Positions 45,433 to 53,599 are shown, counted from the first letter of the stretch. The stretch is DNA of 55,889 bases from Thermincola ferriacetica (GCF_001263415.1 NZ_LGTE01000021.1:1-55889); one strand, 5' to 3'. Translations and numbers: made by a program. The notes: generated from the letters alone by a model not told the origin.

Positions 45433-48400
45433 GTTTCAATCCCTTATAGGTAGGCTAAAAACGAACGCATGAGTATTGTTGAGACAAAAGTAGATGAAGT
45501 GTTTCAATCCCTTATAGGTAGGCTAAAAACCGAAATAACATATTTCCCACATTCGGCTAGCTTGTCCCTGTTTCAATCCCTCATAGGTAGGCTAAAAACT
45601 CCTTTTTGGGAAGTGGAATAAACTTTTTATTGTCGTTTCAATCCCTCATAGGTAGGCTAAAAACAAGTACATGCGCCATTTCGTGTGCGAGAGAAAATTC
45701 AGGTTTCAATCCCTCATAGGTAGGCTAAAAACTCGCTGAAATAGCGGGTCTTTTTTTTTCTATCTCGGGTTTCAATCCCTCATAGGTAGGCTAAAAACCG
45801 CGGGGCTATCGGCGGAAATTTCGTAATAGGCGGTGTGTTTCAATCCCTCATAGGTAGGCTAAAAACGGAGTAAAAATCTATCTGGCTGAGTTGTTCGTGA
45901 TTGACTGTTTCAATCCCTCATAGGTAGGCTAAAAACCATGGACAAAAAATGGAATGTCGACGGGGCCCAGTTAGTGGTTTCAATCCCTCATAGGTAGGCT
46001 AAAAACAGGATATTCTCTTCTTGTTTCCTTGTGAGAATTTCTGTGTTTCAATCCCTCATAGGTAGGCTAAAAACGCTTCTTCTTTGGTACGGAAACAGTT
46101 GCCGGTGGAAGTTTCAATCCCTCATAGGTAGGCTAAAAACTTATCAAATGATGCCAAATTTCTAATGCTTTACTTATGTTTCAATCCCTCATAGGTAGGC
46201 TAAAAACACAAGAAGAAAGTTGTCCGAGAGAGGACAAAGAGGAAGGTTTCAATCCCTCATAGGTAGGCTAAAAACGGACCAAGAGGGGGAATAACAATGG
46301 CAAAACAATTGAGTTTCAATCCCTCATAGGTAGGCTAAAAACCGACTAGCACCAACAAGAACGGTCAGCTTCCCTGCTGTTTCAATCCCTCATAGGTAGG
46401 CTAAAAACTTATCGTGCCATAACTGGACCATACTGGTTTGCCAAGTTTCAATCCCTCATAGGTAGGCTAAAAACTGCATAAAGCGAGTGGGAAACATGTT
46501 TCTGCTCATTTGTTTCAATCCCTCATAGGTAGGCTAAAAACACACAAGGAGGATGATAAAATGCAAAATCAAAAAATTGGTTTCAATCCCTCATAGGTAG
46601 GCTAAAAACGGATAAAGAGGTTGCAGATAAAATAAACCGGACCATTGTTTCAATCCCTCATAGGTAGGCTAAAAACTCGGAGTACAAAAACAGATTAACA
46701 ACTTAATGGGCGTTTCAATCCCTCATAGGTAGGCTAAAAACTCTGAGCTTTGGCCTGCAGATTACGGCCCAAATTAGTGTTTCAATCCCTCATAGGTAGG
46801 CTAAAAACCAAAACCACCAACACCAAGCATTTGAGCAGTTTTGTTGTTTCAATCCCTCATAGGTAGGCTAAAAACTCCCTACGTTAAGTTTCACAGCGCA
46901 TTTCATGATTTGGTTTCAATCCCTCATAGGTAGGCTAAAAACAACTTTAGGTTCTACTATCTCGAGTTTCCTTTCATCAGTTTCAATCCCTCATAGGTAG
47001 GCTAAAAACGAGACAATTGACAAGGGCAGTCTACTCCGGCAAAAAGGGTTTCAATCCCTCATAGGTAGGCTAAAAACGCTCTTTGGCTTCGTCCAGTTGT
47101 TCCTTCAAATCGGGTTTCAATCCCTCATAGGTAGGCTAAAAACCCGAGGCCTTGTTGTCTGAGATAACTCAGCAGAGAAAAGTTTCAATCCCTCATAGGT
47201 AGGCTAAAAACGCAACTCTTTGACCGCTTCGCCTTTGGAACCCAACTTGTTTCAATCCCTCATAGGTAGGCTAAAAACCTATATTCTTTTTAATTTGTTC
47301 TGGTTCTGTTTGGGTTTCAATCCCTCATAGGTAGGCTAAAAACCAGGCACATTGGAATATTGAATTGTCACTTTGCCGTTAGTTTCAATCCCTCATAGGT
47401 AGGCTAAAAACAAAGCCGAAGACACTGATGCTAAAAGACCAATTACAGTGTTTCAATCCCTCATAGGTAGGCTAAAAACTGTACCTTCAACATTAAACTT
47501 ACTTGTTTTCCATTACGTTTCAATCCCTCATAGGTAGGCTAAAAAATACTTTTGGCTACAGTGTTTACGGCTAAACAGATTTAGTTTCAATCCCTCATAG
47601 GTAGGCTAAAAACGGCATATGTGGCGCTTAATAACTTGCCGTCTGACAAATGTTTCAATCCCTCATAGGTAGGCTAAAAACGCTGTCCATTTTTGCACAA
47701 CTCAAACACCTATTCATCAGTTTCAATCCCTCATAGGTAGGCTAAAAACTGACAATCTATTAAAATATTGCATAATTTCCTAAACCGTTTCAATCCCTCA
47801 TAGGTAGGCTAAAAACTGACTTAACTGTTCCTACACCTCCAACAGGTTTATATGCGTTTCAATCCCTCATAGGTAGGCTAAAAACTAAAGAAAACGCGAC
47901 AGATACCTACTAGATAAAAATGGTTTCAATCCCTCATAGGTAGGCTAAAAACAGTCAATAAGGTTTACGGATGAAGTAGCGGAAATAGTGTTTCAATCCC
48001 TCATAGGTAGGCTAAAAACAATATATAAATTTACTAATAAATCATTTGGATCAGGTTTCAATCCCTCATAGGTAGGCTAAAAACAATAGAATAGCTGGCT
48101 TGCGTTTTGTAGGTGAGGCAGTTTCAATCCCTCATAGGTAGGCTAAAAACTGGCTTCTGGTGTTGGATATATTATTTCTTTGGTTGCGTTTCAATCCCTC
48201 ATAGGTAGGCTAAAAACCTTTATTCCCTGCCAAATCTGGGCCGCTTTTGCCTGTTTCAATCCCTCATAGGTAGGCTAAAAACGCCGATTACTTGCGATTA
48301 GTAAACAGTTTTTGTGAAGGTTTCAATCCCTCATAGGTAGGCTAAAAACACATAGATGGGGAAATGTATATTCATCCTGAGTCATTTTGTTTCAATCCCT

Positions 48401-48689
48401 CATAGGTAGGCTAAAAACCATTATAAAATTTATGGTTTATGTTTTTGCTTTTGTTTGTTTCAATCCCTCATAGGTAGGCTAAAAACCCTTCTCATCATCA
48501 CTTTTTAAAACAGGATACACTTTGTTTCAATCCCTCATAGGTAGGCTAAAAACTATCATTACAACATCTTTGACTTTGTCATTTTTCTTCTGTTTCAATC
48601 CCTCATAGGTAGGCTAAAAACACCACCTTACACCTTCTTTCAAACTCAGATACAAATTAGTTTCAATCCCTCATAGGTAGGCTAAAAAC
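45433..48689 (-). CRISPR. CRISPR array, 49 repeats of 30 bp, 48 spacers
   Basis: On the plus strand the repeat begins GTTTCAATCCCTCATAGG and ends TAGGCTAAAAAC. Counting by eye gives 49 copies with spacers of 35-40 bp. The reverse orientation ends in ATTGAAAC, the usual 5' handle of type I-B/III crRNAs, so transcription is most likely on the minus strand with the leader at the right. Consistent with this, variants lie at the left: copies 1 and 2 (45433, 45501) have a C-to-T change at position 13. Copy 32 (47517) ends in A instead of C. No cas gene is in the window. Subtype cannot be fixed. Confidence 0.98.
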
Positions 48690-48890
48690 CCGTTCGGGCG
48701 GCGCAAAAAATCAGGTACAGCAAGGCTTTTTGGTTTTCTGTACCTTTCAGCATTTTACCATAAAAATGCTCTTTTTTAAAGGCCTGTTTTGCAGTATTTT
48801 CTTATTTTTCTAGGCCTGCGCCCTGTTTTGGCTTTGTCGTCGATCCCCCGGGGTTTTTGCGCTACCGGAGGTCGACGACAAATTTTCCGT
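48690..48890 (-). promoter_or_regulatory. CRISPR leader with long stem-loop
   Basis: The sequence right of the last repeat is A/T-rich in the array-reading direction. It contains a possible -10 (GGTAAAAT) about 65 bases out. An imperfect hairpin at 48834-48881 has 10-bp perfect outer arms TTGTCGTCGA / TCGACGACAA, extended inward by CCCCCGG / CCGGAGG. The position suits a leader. A 93-codon plus-strand frame (48789-49070) here shows no recognisable protein. 48891-49180 holds nothing I can name. Confidence 0.6.
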
Positions 48891-49180
48891 CTGACCGGTT
48901 TCGGCTTTGAAGTTAATAATTCAGGGCTTACGCCCATCTGGTACTTTTCCAGTTTACACAGTTCCAGTCTGATTAACCGTCTTTATGAAACTTCCCTGCC
49001 AGTATCCCGGTGTTTAGTAGAAGTCTTGAGCTTGTTATCCCCCCATGCCGGGTACAAGTATATCGGCTAAATCATTTAACCATTTGGGGATGGTAAGGGT
49101 TTTTTTGACCGCCTTGTTCGCCGTGAAAAATTACGCTTAAATATTTATTATTATTAACTTATTGGAGCGAGGCAGGATTT

Positions 49181-49258
49181 TTATTCAAGCCCCGCCTGTT
49201 TTAGTAAGTTTCTTAAAGTCTTGGGGTCAACGTCCTTCTTCGGATGAGGAACTGTTAC
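49181..49258 (-). pseudogene. HicA toxin C-terminal remnant
   Basis: The minus-strand frame reads VTVPHPKKDVDPKTLRNLLK, then QAGLE and a stop. This is the ending of HicA mRNA-interferase toxins (VPHHP..KG.L..ILKQAGL). Everything upstream, including the catalytic dsRBD-like part, is missing. The break is within a few bases of a 14-base CRISPR repeat piece (49261-49274). No hicB is nearby. Confidence 0.75.
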
Positions 49259-49260
49259 CT

Positions 49261-49274
49261 GGTAGGCTAAAAAC
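49261..49274 (-). repeat. 14-base CRISPR repeat piece
   Basis: GGTAGGCTAAAAAC equals the last 14 bases of the plus-strand repeat. It lies exactly between the HicA stump and segment B/C homology, marking a recombination junction. Confidence 0.7.
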
Positions 49275-49384
49275 ATAATTTGCAGCCGCAAAAACAAACC
49301 GGTATACTGTGCAGTAGAAAGGAGACGATGTCAATGACCACTGTCAAAGCGCCAATTTGCATGACCTGTGACCATTTCATTGAT
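49272..49384. repeat. 113-bp direct repeat, copy B (second copy at 50971-51082)
   Basis: From AACATAATTTGCAGCCGC to CATTTCATTGAT the two copies differ by three substitutions and one base deletion. Both contain the same promoter region, ribosome site and first ~20 codons of the small zinc-protein gene; only this copy continues into a full gene. Confidence 0.9.
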
Positions 49385-49549
49385 GACCCCGAACGTCTGA
49401 TATGTGAGGCGTTCCCAAATGGAATTCCGGAAGCAATTATTAATAGTCAAGCTGATCACCGAATGCCTTACCCAGGTGATAACGGCATACAATATAAGCG
49501 CAAACTCAATGGACCAGGTTTAGCCGAACCGCAATATTTCAATCCCTAA
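49334..49549 (+). CDS. small conserved zinc-binding-type protein (function unknown)
   Basis: The protein has 71 residues: MTTVKAPICMTCDHFIDDPE, RLICEAFPNGIPEAI, then DHRMPYPGDNGIQY. The C-x2-C-x-H, CEAFP-GIP and DH-PYPGD-GI pattern is a recurring small-protein family in Firmicutes and phages, without known function. The second ATG is chosen, nine bases after AGGAG; ATG 49328 is the alternative. The last residues (YFNP and stop) are encoded by a degenerate CRISPR repeat. Confidence 0.7.
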   Translation: MTTVKAPICMTCDHFIDDPERLICEAFPNGIPEAIINSQADHRMPYPGDNGIQYKRKLNGPGLAEPQYFNP

Positions 49550-49564
49550 AATGCAGGCTAAAAC
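49536..49564. repeat. degenerate CRISPR repeat at the end of segment B
   Basis: TTTCAATCCCTAAAATGCAG followed by GCTAAAAC. It corresponds to the degenerate copy at 45011-45040 in segment A, showing that both segments descend from one repeat-bearing ancestor. The shared block ends at 49616. Confidence 0.75.
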
Positions 49565-49649
49565 CCTTAAATCCTACCCCACCCGCTTCTGATAAATTGG
49601 ATGAACTTCATTCCGGAGTTTCGCTCATCAAATATGCCTCCAGCCATCT

Positions 49650-49731
49650 GTTTCAATCCCTCATAGGTAGGCTAAAAACTGGCTGGCTGACCGGGGCAGA
49701 GCCAAAGGCATTCCGAGTTTCAATCCCTATA
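49650..49731 (-). CRISPR. orphan mini-array: one perfect repeat, one spacer, one truncated repeat
   Basis: A perfect 30-bp repeat at 49650-49679 is followed by a 37-bp spacer-like segment (49680-49716) and the first 12 bases of another repeat (GTTTCAATCCCT, 49717). This copy stops where an IS-like end begins. It lies about 960 bp from the main array, on the leader side. Confidence 0.8.
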
Positions 49732-49890
49732 TGTCAACGCCGGAATTAAATTGACCCACTTTAGCCGGAATAGTTTTGACCCACCCCGGCTTCATGTAGT
49801 TGCCAGTATGGCATAAGTGCCGGTCTTTATGCGGTCTTTATGCGGTCCTTAAGACGATAGCTGTTGCCACGGGGTTTTTCCTGTCTTCTT
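49732..49890 (-). mobile_element. IS21-like element remnant (right end)
   Basis: It starts TGTCAACGCCGGAATTAA and carries two subterminal copies of a TTGACCCAC-type unit, as in IS21-family ends. On the minus strand, 49827-49883 encodes KPRGNSYRLKDRIKTA and a stop, resembling an IstB C-terminus. Only the end is left. 49890-49933 holds nothing further. Confidence 0.5.
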
Positions 49891-49933
49891 CATAGGCCCA
49901 TTATTAGCATGAAGATAACATCCAGAACCATAT

Positions 49934-50326
49934 TTATCTCCCATTTTTCTCCTCTAAAGCAGGCTGTTCAAGCACACGGTATTTTCTTAAAATCGAATTG
50001 CAATAGTCCCTTAGTTTCGGCACATCATCAGAAACAGCTTCCCAAACTGTCGAAATACTTATATCTCCATATTTGTGCGCTATAAAGTTTCTCATTCCCT
50101 TAATGTTCTTCCACGGAACTCCATTATGCATTTCTTTAAAGCTATCAGATAAATGACCAGACAGCTCACCAATTTGAAGGATGCACATTGATACTGCATT
50201 TCTATAAATGGAATTAGCCTTAAAAATTTCAAAGGAATTGCCAAAATACTCTATTGTTTTATAAATTTCATCACAATATTTTATAATATGCTCCAAAATA
50301 TCAACGTTTCTTGCATCATTGCTCAT
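49934..50326 (-). CDS. hepT: HepT-like HEPN toxin (DUF86 ribonuclease)
   Basis: The protein has 130 residues, all helical. The HEPN RNase motif R-x4-H-x-Y is intact (RNFIAHKYGD), preceded by VPWKNIKGM. HepT toxins cleave RNA and are silenced by MntA, which AMPylates the Tyr of this motif. The gene overlaps the mntA end by 11 bp. The pair lies in the mobile region beside the CRISPR array. Confidence 0.9.
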   Translation of the reverse strand: MSNDARNVDILEHIIKYCDEIYKTIEYFGNSFEIFKANSIYRNAVSMCILQIGELSGHLSDSFKEMHNGVPWKNIKGMRNFIAHKYGDISISTVWEAVSDDVPKLRDYCNSILRKYRVLEQPALEEKNGR

Positions 50327-50618
50327 AAAGCAAAATCTCCTCTCTGCTTATTCTTTTTAAAAATTTCTCATCAAGGCTGTCACTAACGATTACATCAACA
50401 TGCGTTTTAAATTTCTCCTCAAGGTCAATATGAAAGCCAGAAAGCTGGAATAGCCCACGTATTCTCCCCTTATCAATACGCAGGTCAATGTCACTGCCAG
50501 GCCTTGCCTCACCTCTGGCATAGGACCCAAATAAAGTTACCCTTTCAACCCCATACTGCTTTGCAACTTCACTTACAATGTTCCGTATTTCATCAATGGT
50601 GTATATATGTTTCGTCAT
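50316..50618 (-). CDS. mntA: MntA-like nucleotidyltransferase antitoxin
   Basis: The protein has 100 residues with the minimal nucleotidyltransferase motif LFGSYARGEARPGSDIDLRI (GS...DxD). It should AMPylate HepT. It is upstream of and overlapping the toxin gene, the usual order. An IPR in the upstream region was not evident. Confidence 0.9.
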   Translation of the reverse strand: MTKHIYTIDEIRNIVSEVAKQYGVERVTLFGSYARGEARPGSDIDLRIDKGRIRGLFQLSGFHIDLEEKFKTHVDVIVSDSLDEKFLKRISREEILLYEQ

Positions 50619-50696
50619 ACCAAAACACCTCTTTTCCTTTTTTGGTAGACATTGTTTACAAACTTAAATCCTGTTCCAACAATATTCTCTGCTCCC

Positions 50697-50890
50697 TTAT
50701 CTTATACTCATATTATATACTACATTGGGATATAATAAAATATTACTGTCGCTGCTGGCCAATCCGCTGAAGGAATCCACCAATTTCAGATTACTTGTGG
50801 TCTTGCCTGTCCCCACATCCCCAGTTACAACAGCAAATAGCCTGTTTGGCTACATTCAAGCCTACTACGCAGTTCCTCCAGCCCGTCCTA
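50697..50890 (-). pseudogene. AAA ATPase (ExeA/IstB-like transposition helper) fragment
   Basis: One minus-strand frame reads NRLFAVVTGDVGTGKTTSNL, a Walker A typical of ExeA-like ATPases of transposons. The preceding EELRSRLECSQTGY lies in another frame, and the frame stops about 40 residues after Walker A. It is a frameshifted remnant. Confidence 0.5.
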
Positions 50891-50893
50891 TAA

Positions 50894-50925
50894 AAAACAG
50901 CCTTAAACAGGCTGTTTTATTGTTG
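50894..50925 (+). terminator. orphan intrinsic terminator
   Basis: AAAACAGCCT TAAAC AGGCTGTTTT followed by ATTGTTGTTTT. No intact gene upstream on either strand uses it; probably a relic of the mobile element. Confidence 0.6.
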
Positions 50926-50970
50926 TTTTATATCGGTTACATTTTACTGCAGAGGGCCAAAAAAACGTGA

Positions 50971-51082
50971 AACATAATTTGCAGCCGCAAAACAAACCGG
51001 TATACTGTGCAGTAGAAAGGAGACGATGTCAATGACCACTGTCAGAGCACCAATTTGCATGACCTGCGACCATTTCATTGAT
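50971..51082. repeat. 112-bp direct repeat, copy C (see 49272-49384)
   Basis: Near-identical to copy B, including the ribosome site and first codons of the small zinc-protein gene. It breaks after CATTGAT and meets a perfect 16-bp palindrome (51081-51096). Confidence 0.9.
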
Positions 51083-51231
51083 TGACAATTGTCAATTCCT
51101 AATAAGTAGTGCCACAAACTCCACATATGTTTTGGAGCAGACAAGAAAAAAGGGAGTGGCCCCAGATTGAACCGATGGCTCCGTTCACTTTTGGACCACC
51201 CCATCAGACCAACTAAGTATTTAGTTTTTTG
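51081..51231. other. palindrome and possible IS-end relic
   Basis: ATTGACAATTGTCAAT is a perfect palindrome. 51110-51205 contains GGGAGTGGCCCCAGATTG and TTTTGGACCACCCC, which look like insertion-sequence end sequences, but I cannot assign a family. No gene is supported between 50926 and 51231. Confidence 0.3.
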
Positions 51232-51372
51232 TTACATACCCAAGAACATAATAAAAGCAATTAGCATTTCCTCGTATCCCTGCAACTTAGGCGCCGCTGT
51301 CTTTTCTTGATTTTCGATTTCAGGATGTTGAGCCTTGTATTCTTCCCATGTTTTATAATATTTGCTCTTCAT
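51232..51372 (-). CDS. 46-residue protein of the methyltransferase operon
   Basis: ATG 51372 has GAGGTG seven bases upstream. The product is MKSKYYKTWEEYKAQHPEIE, a polar linker, and a hydrophobic end (MLIAFIMFLGM). It lies 13 bp after the UroD-type methyltransferase gene on the same strand and is probably cotranslated. I do not recognise the family. Confidence 0.6.
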   Translation of the reverse strand: MKSKYYKTWEEYKAQHPEIENQEKTAAPKLQGYEEMLIAFIMFLGM

Positions 51373-51385
51373 TATTTATCACCTC

Positions 51386-52543
51386 TTAATAATTAGAATT
51401 TGACGCAACATATTCCCAGACAGCCTTCAAATTGTCTACGTTTAGGCCATCCTGTGTTATGAGTACTTTATCAAAACTAAAGATATACCCTCCACCCGGC
51501 GCCAGTATGTCAATCAGTTCTTTAGCTTTATCGATACACTCCTGCTTAGTGCCGGTTTTTAACAATGTAAGGGGATAAAAGCCAGTAATAATATGTTTGC
51601 GGCCTAGCTTTTCTTTAACCAGCTTAGGATCACCGTCTTCAAAGAACATAATTGTTCCTGCCGGTAATTCAGCTAAGTAATCTAAGTACCGCATCCAGTT
51701 ATTCTCGCAGTAAATGAACGACCTGAACCCTGCGGCTGCTAGCCCGTCAAGCTGCTTCTTGAAACCAGGCCAATAAAATCTGGCAAAATCTTTATCCCTC
51801 ATATACGGGGCCATATGGAGCGGTATAAAGGTCGCCGAATTTAATGACGGAAATGGCTGCATTCCCATCTTTGTTACCCAAGGAACCAGAGCCTCAACGG
51901 CTGCCTCAACTTTATCCGGAATCCGTCTTATATCCAAGGAAATCCCTTTGAAGCCCCTCATTTGATCCGCTAAGTAATCGAAGGGAGCCTCACAAATGGC
52001 GGCCATAAAATTCACTTCGGCATACCCATATTTTTCACGTATTCTGGCAGTTTGCATAGCCTGGTTACCAAATTCATCACTAAATGTTTTAAACGCCTTG
52101 GCTAGAGTAAAGGCGATAGACATCGGGTCCTTATTATCAAGCTCAGAATAGAGCCTGGGTAATACTCTCTCAATAAAACAATCAAGAGGAGCTTCAATAA
52201 AGTAATCGTAATCTTCTACCGCTAATCCTTCAATTTCGGGATGCTGAATAAAACCATTAGAACCCATAACCCAGTTTCGGGCTCCCAACTGCTGGTAAAT
52301 GGATGGATATCTGACCGCATGTACCGGAACATTATCAGTGATGAAATCCCGACATATTATTTCTGTTACTTCCTCAAAAGCATTGGAATCCCATTGCGCC
52401 TCTGCTAAATTTTTTCCGGCATATTGCATGGCAAATTCCTGCTGCATAAAGGAAAATATAGGTACTCTTTTCGGAATTTTACCATCCAACACATCAGTAA
52501 ACAATTGAGTTCTTTCCTGGGCTAAAGCCTTAACATCACTCAT
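51386..52543 (-). CDS. UroD-fold corrinoid methyltransferase
   Basis: The protein has 385 residues in the uroporphyrinogen decarboxylase superfamily. Paired with a corrinoid protein gene, it is much more likely a cobamide-dependent methyltransferase (MtaA/MtbA/CmuA and O-demethylase relatives) than a heme enzyme. Visible features include GKIPKRVPIFSFMQQEFA at the N-terminus, FKGISLDIRRIPDKVEAAVE, FIPLHMAPYMRDKDFARFYW and IYCENNWMRYLDYL. The zinc-type H-x-C of MtaA is not clearly present. It starts at the base after the corrinoid gene ends. Confidence 0.85.
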   Translation of the reverse strand: MSDVKALAQERTQLFTDVLDGKIPKRVPIFSFMQQEFAMQYAGKNLAEAQWDSNAFEEVTEIICRDFITDNVPVHAVRYPSIYQQLGARNWVMGSNGFIQHPEIEGLAVEDYDYFIEAPLDCFIERVLPRLYSELDNKDPMSIAFTLAKAFKTFSDEFGNQAMQTARIREKYGYAEVNFMAAICEAPFDYLADQMRGFKGISLDIRRIPDKVEAAVEALVPWVTKMGMQPFPSLNSATFIPLHMAPYMRDKDFARFYWPGFKKQLDGLAAAGFRSFIYCENNWMRYLDYLAELPAGTIMFFEDGDPKLVKEKLGRKHIITGFYPLTLLKTGTKQECIDKAKELIDILAPGGGYIFSFDKVLITQDGLNVDNLKAVWEYVASNSNY

Positions 52544-53188
52544 CTATTTCACCCACTCCCGACAATATTTAACGCCCTCAGCAGCATTGGTTGTAAACCG
52601 GTCTGCACCAATCTGTTTACAAGCATCTTCTGTAACTGGGTTCCCACCAATAATGATTTTTATTTCGTCACGAACCCCAGCTTCTTTAAGCGCATCTACA
52701 GTAGCTTTCATAGAATCAAGAGCCAGGGTAAGCACTCCGCTCATGCCTACGATTTGTGGCTTAACTTCTTTTACTTTGTCTACAAAGGCACTTGCAGGTA
52801 CGTCTATCCCCAAGTCGTAAACTTCAAAGCCGGCTGCTTCTACCATGCTGGCGAAAATGTTTTTACCGATATCGTGAAGGTCACCTTCAACTGTTCCTAA
52901 AACAATAGTACCGATTTTCTTAGATTTGTCTGCTACCAACACTGGTTTGAGAATATCAATTGACTTGGTGAGTAGTTCACCGGCAAAAATTAAGTCTCCA
53001 ACAAAGTACACATTTTTCTCAAATAGATCACCTACTATGGCCATACCCTGCTGACACGCCCCGACTACAGCATCTGTTTCATCTGAACTTGGATTGGATG
53101 ATACAAATTCCTTTAATAAACTTTCTACTTCGGCTTCATCAAGATCGCCCACCGCCTGTGTTAACCGTTCTAAATCTAACAAAACCAT
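52544..53188 (-). CDS. corrinoid (B12)-binding methyl carrier protein
   Basis: The protein has 214 residues from ATG 53188, with AGGAGG close upstream; nearby TTG starts are possible. An N-terminal helical cap (about 1-85) precedes a cobalamin-binding domain with DLHDIGKNI (the axial His in D-x-H-x-x-G), MSGVLTLAL (S-x-L) and IIIGGNPV (GG). It shuttles a methyl group on cobalt between two methyltransferases. Only one methyltransferase gene is adjacent. Its promoter carries two candidate TetR sites. Confidence 0.94.
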   Translation of the reverse strand: MVLLDLERLTQAVGDLDEAEVESLLKEFVSSNPSSDETDAVVGACQQGMAIVGDLFEKNVYFVGDLIFAGELLTKSIDILKPVLVADKSKKIGTIVLGTVEGDLHDIGKNIFASMVEAAGFEVYDLGIDVPASAFVDKVKEVKPQIVGMSGVLTLALDSMKATVDALKEAGVRDEIKIIIGGNPVTEDACKQIGADRFTTNAAEGVKYCREWVK

Positions 53189-53381
53189 CTCCTCCTTTGT
53201 TTCCAAAGTAATGCTGCTTCATACTTATTAGGATTAGTTGAAAACACCCCCTCCATCACGCATAAAAGTTACCCATAGGTTAACACAAGTCGGATTTTTT
53301 AACCTACTGGGCTATTAGCAACTGTATAGCTGTATATACAGTTAAATCCAAAAAAATAAGAGAATAAACCACGGTCCTTTT

Positions 53382-53439
53382 ACATACTAAAGTATGTTGA
53401 TTTAAAAAAATTTTAACATACTTCGGTATGTTTGGTCAA
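53382..53439 (-). promoter_or_regulatory. corrinoid operon promoter with two TetR-type operators
   Basis: On the minus strand TTGACC (53439-53434) and TAAAAT (53415-53410) are 18 bp apart. Exactly between them lies ACATACTTCGGTATGT (53416-53431), and just after the start lies ACATACTAAAGTATGT (53382-53397). Both 16-bp palindromes fit ACATACTNNRGTATGT. The divergent tetR gene encodes the obvious ligand-controlled repressor. The transcript would have a leader of about 215 bases. Confidence 0.75.
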
Positions 53440-53465
53440 TCCTTTATTTTCTCTTCCCCTCATGA

Positions 53466-53471
53466 TATAAT
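53466..53471 (+). promoter_or_regulatory. -10 element of the tetR gene
   Basis: TATAAT about 130 bases before the tetR start. The -35 is weak (TTTATT, 17 bp upstream). Confidence 0.45.
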
Positions 53472-53599
53472 CACAATTAATATTGAGCATTTTGCAAAAT
53501 AATTAGCCTTAGAAAATCAAGATTTTCCGAAAAAGTAGAAAGGACTTCACCTCAAAAACGGAGAAGTTTTCAAGTGGCTAAATCAGGAAAGGAAAAATC

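Noticed and set aside
45733-46579. Spacers with start codons on the plus strand taken as proof of RNA-targeting type III
   Set aside because: Other spacers (47078-47113, 47212-47248) encode protein-like sequence on the opposite strand, so orientation is mixed.
48789-49070. 93-codon plus-strand frame beside the CRISPR array
   Set aside because: No recognisable domain or ribosome site, and it overlaps the leader stem-loop.
51386-52543. Uroporphyrinogen decarboxylase of heme synthesis
   Set aside because: Adjacent to a corrinoid protein and no heme genes nearby; a methyltransferase is more likely.
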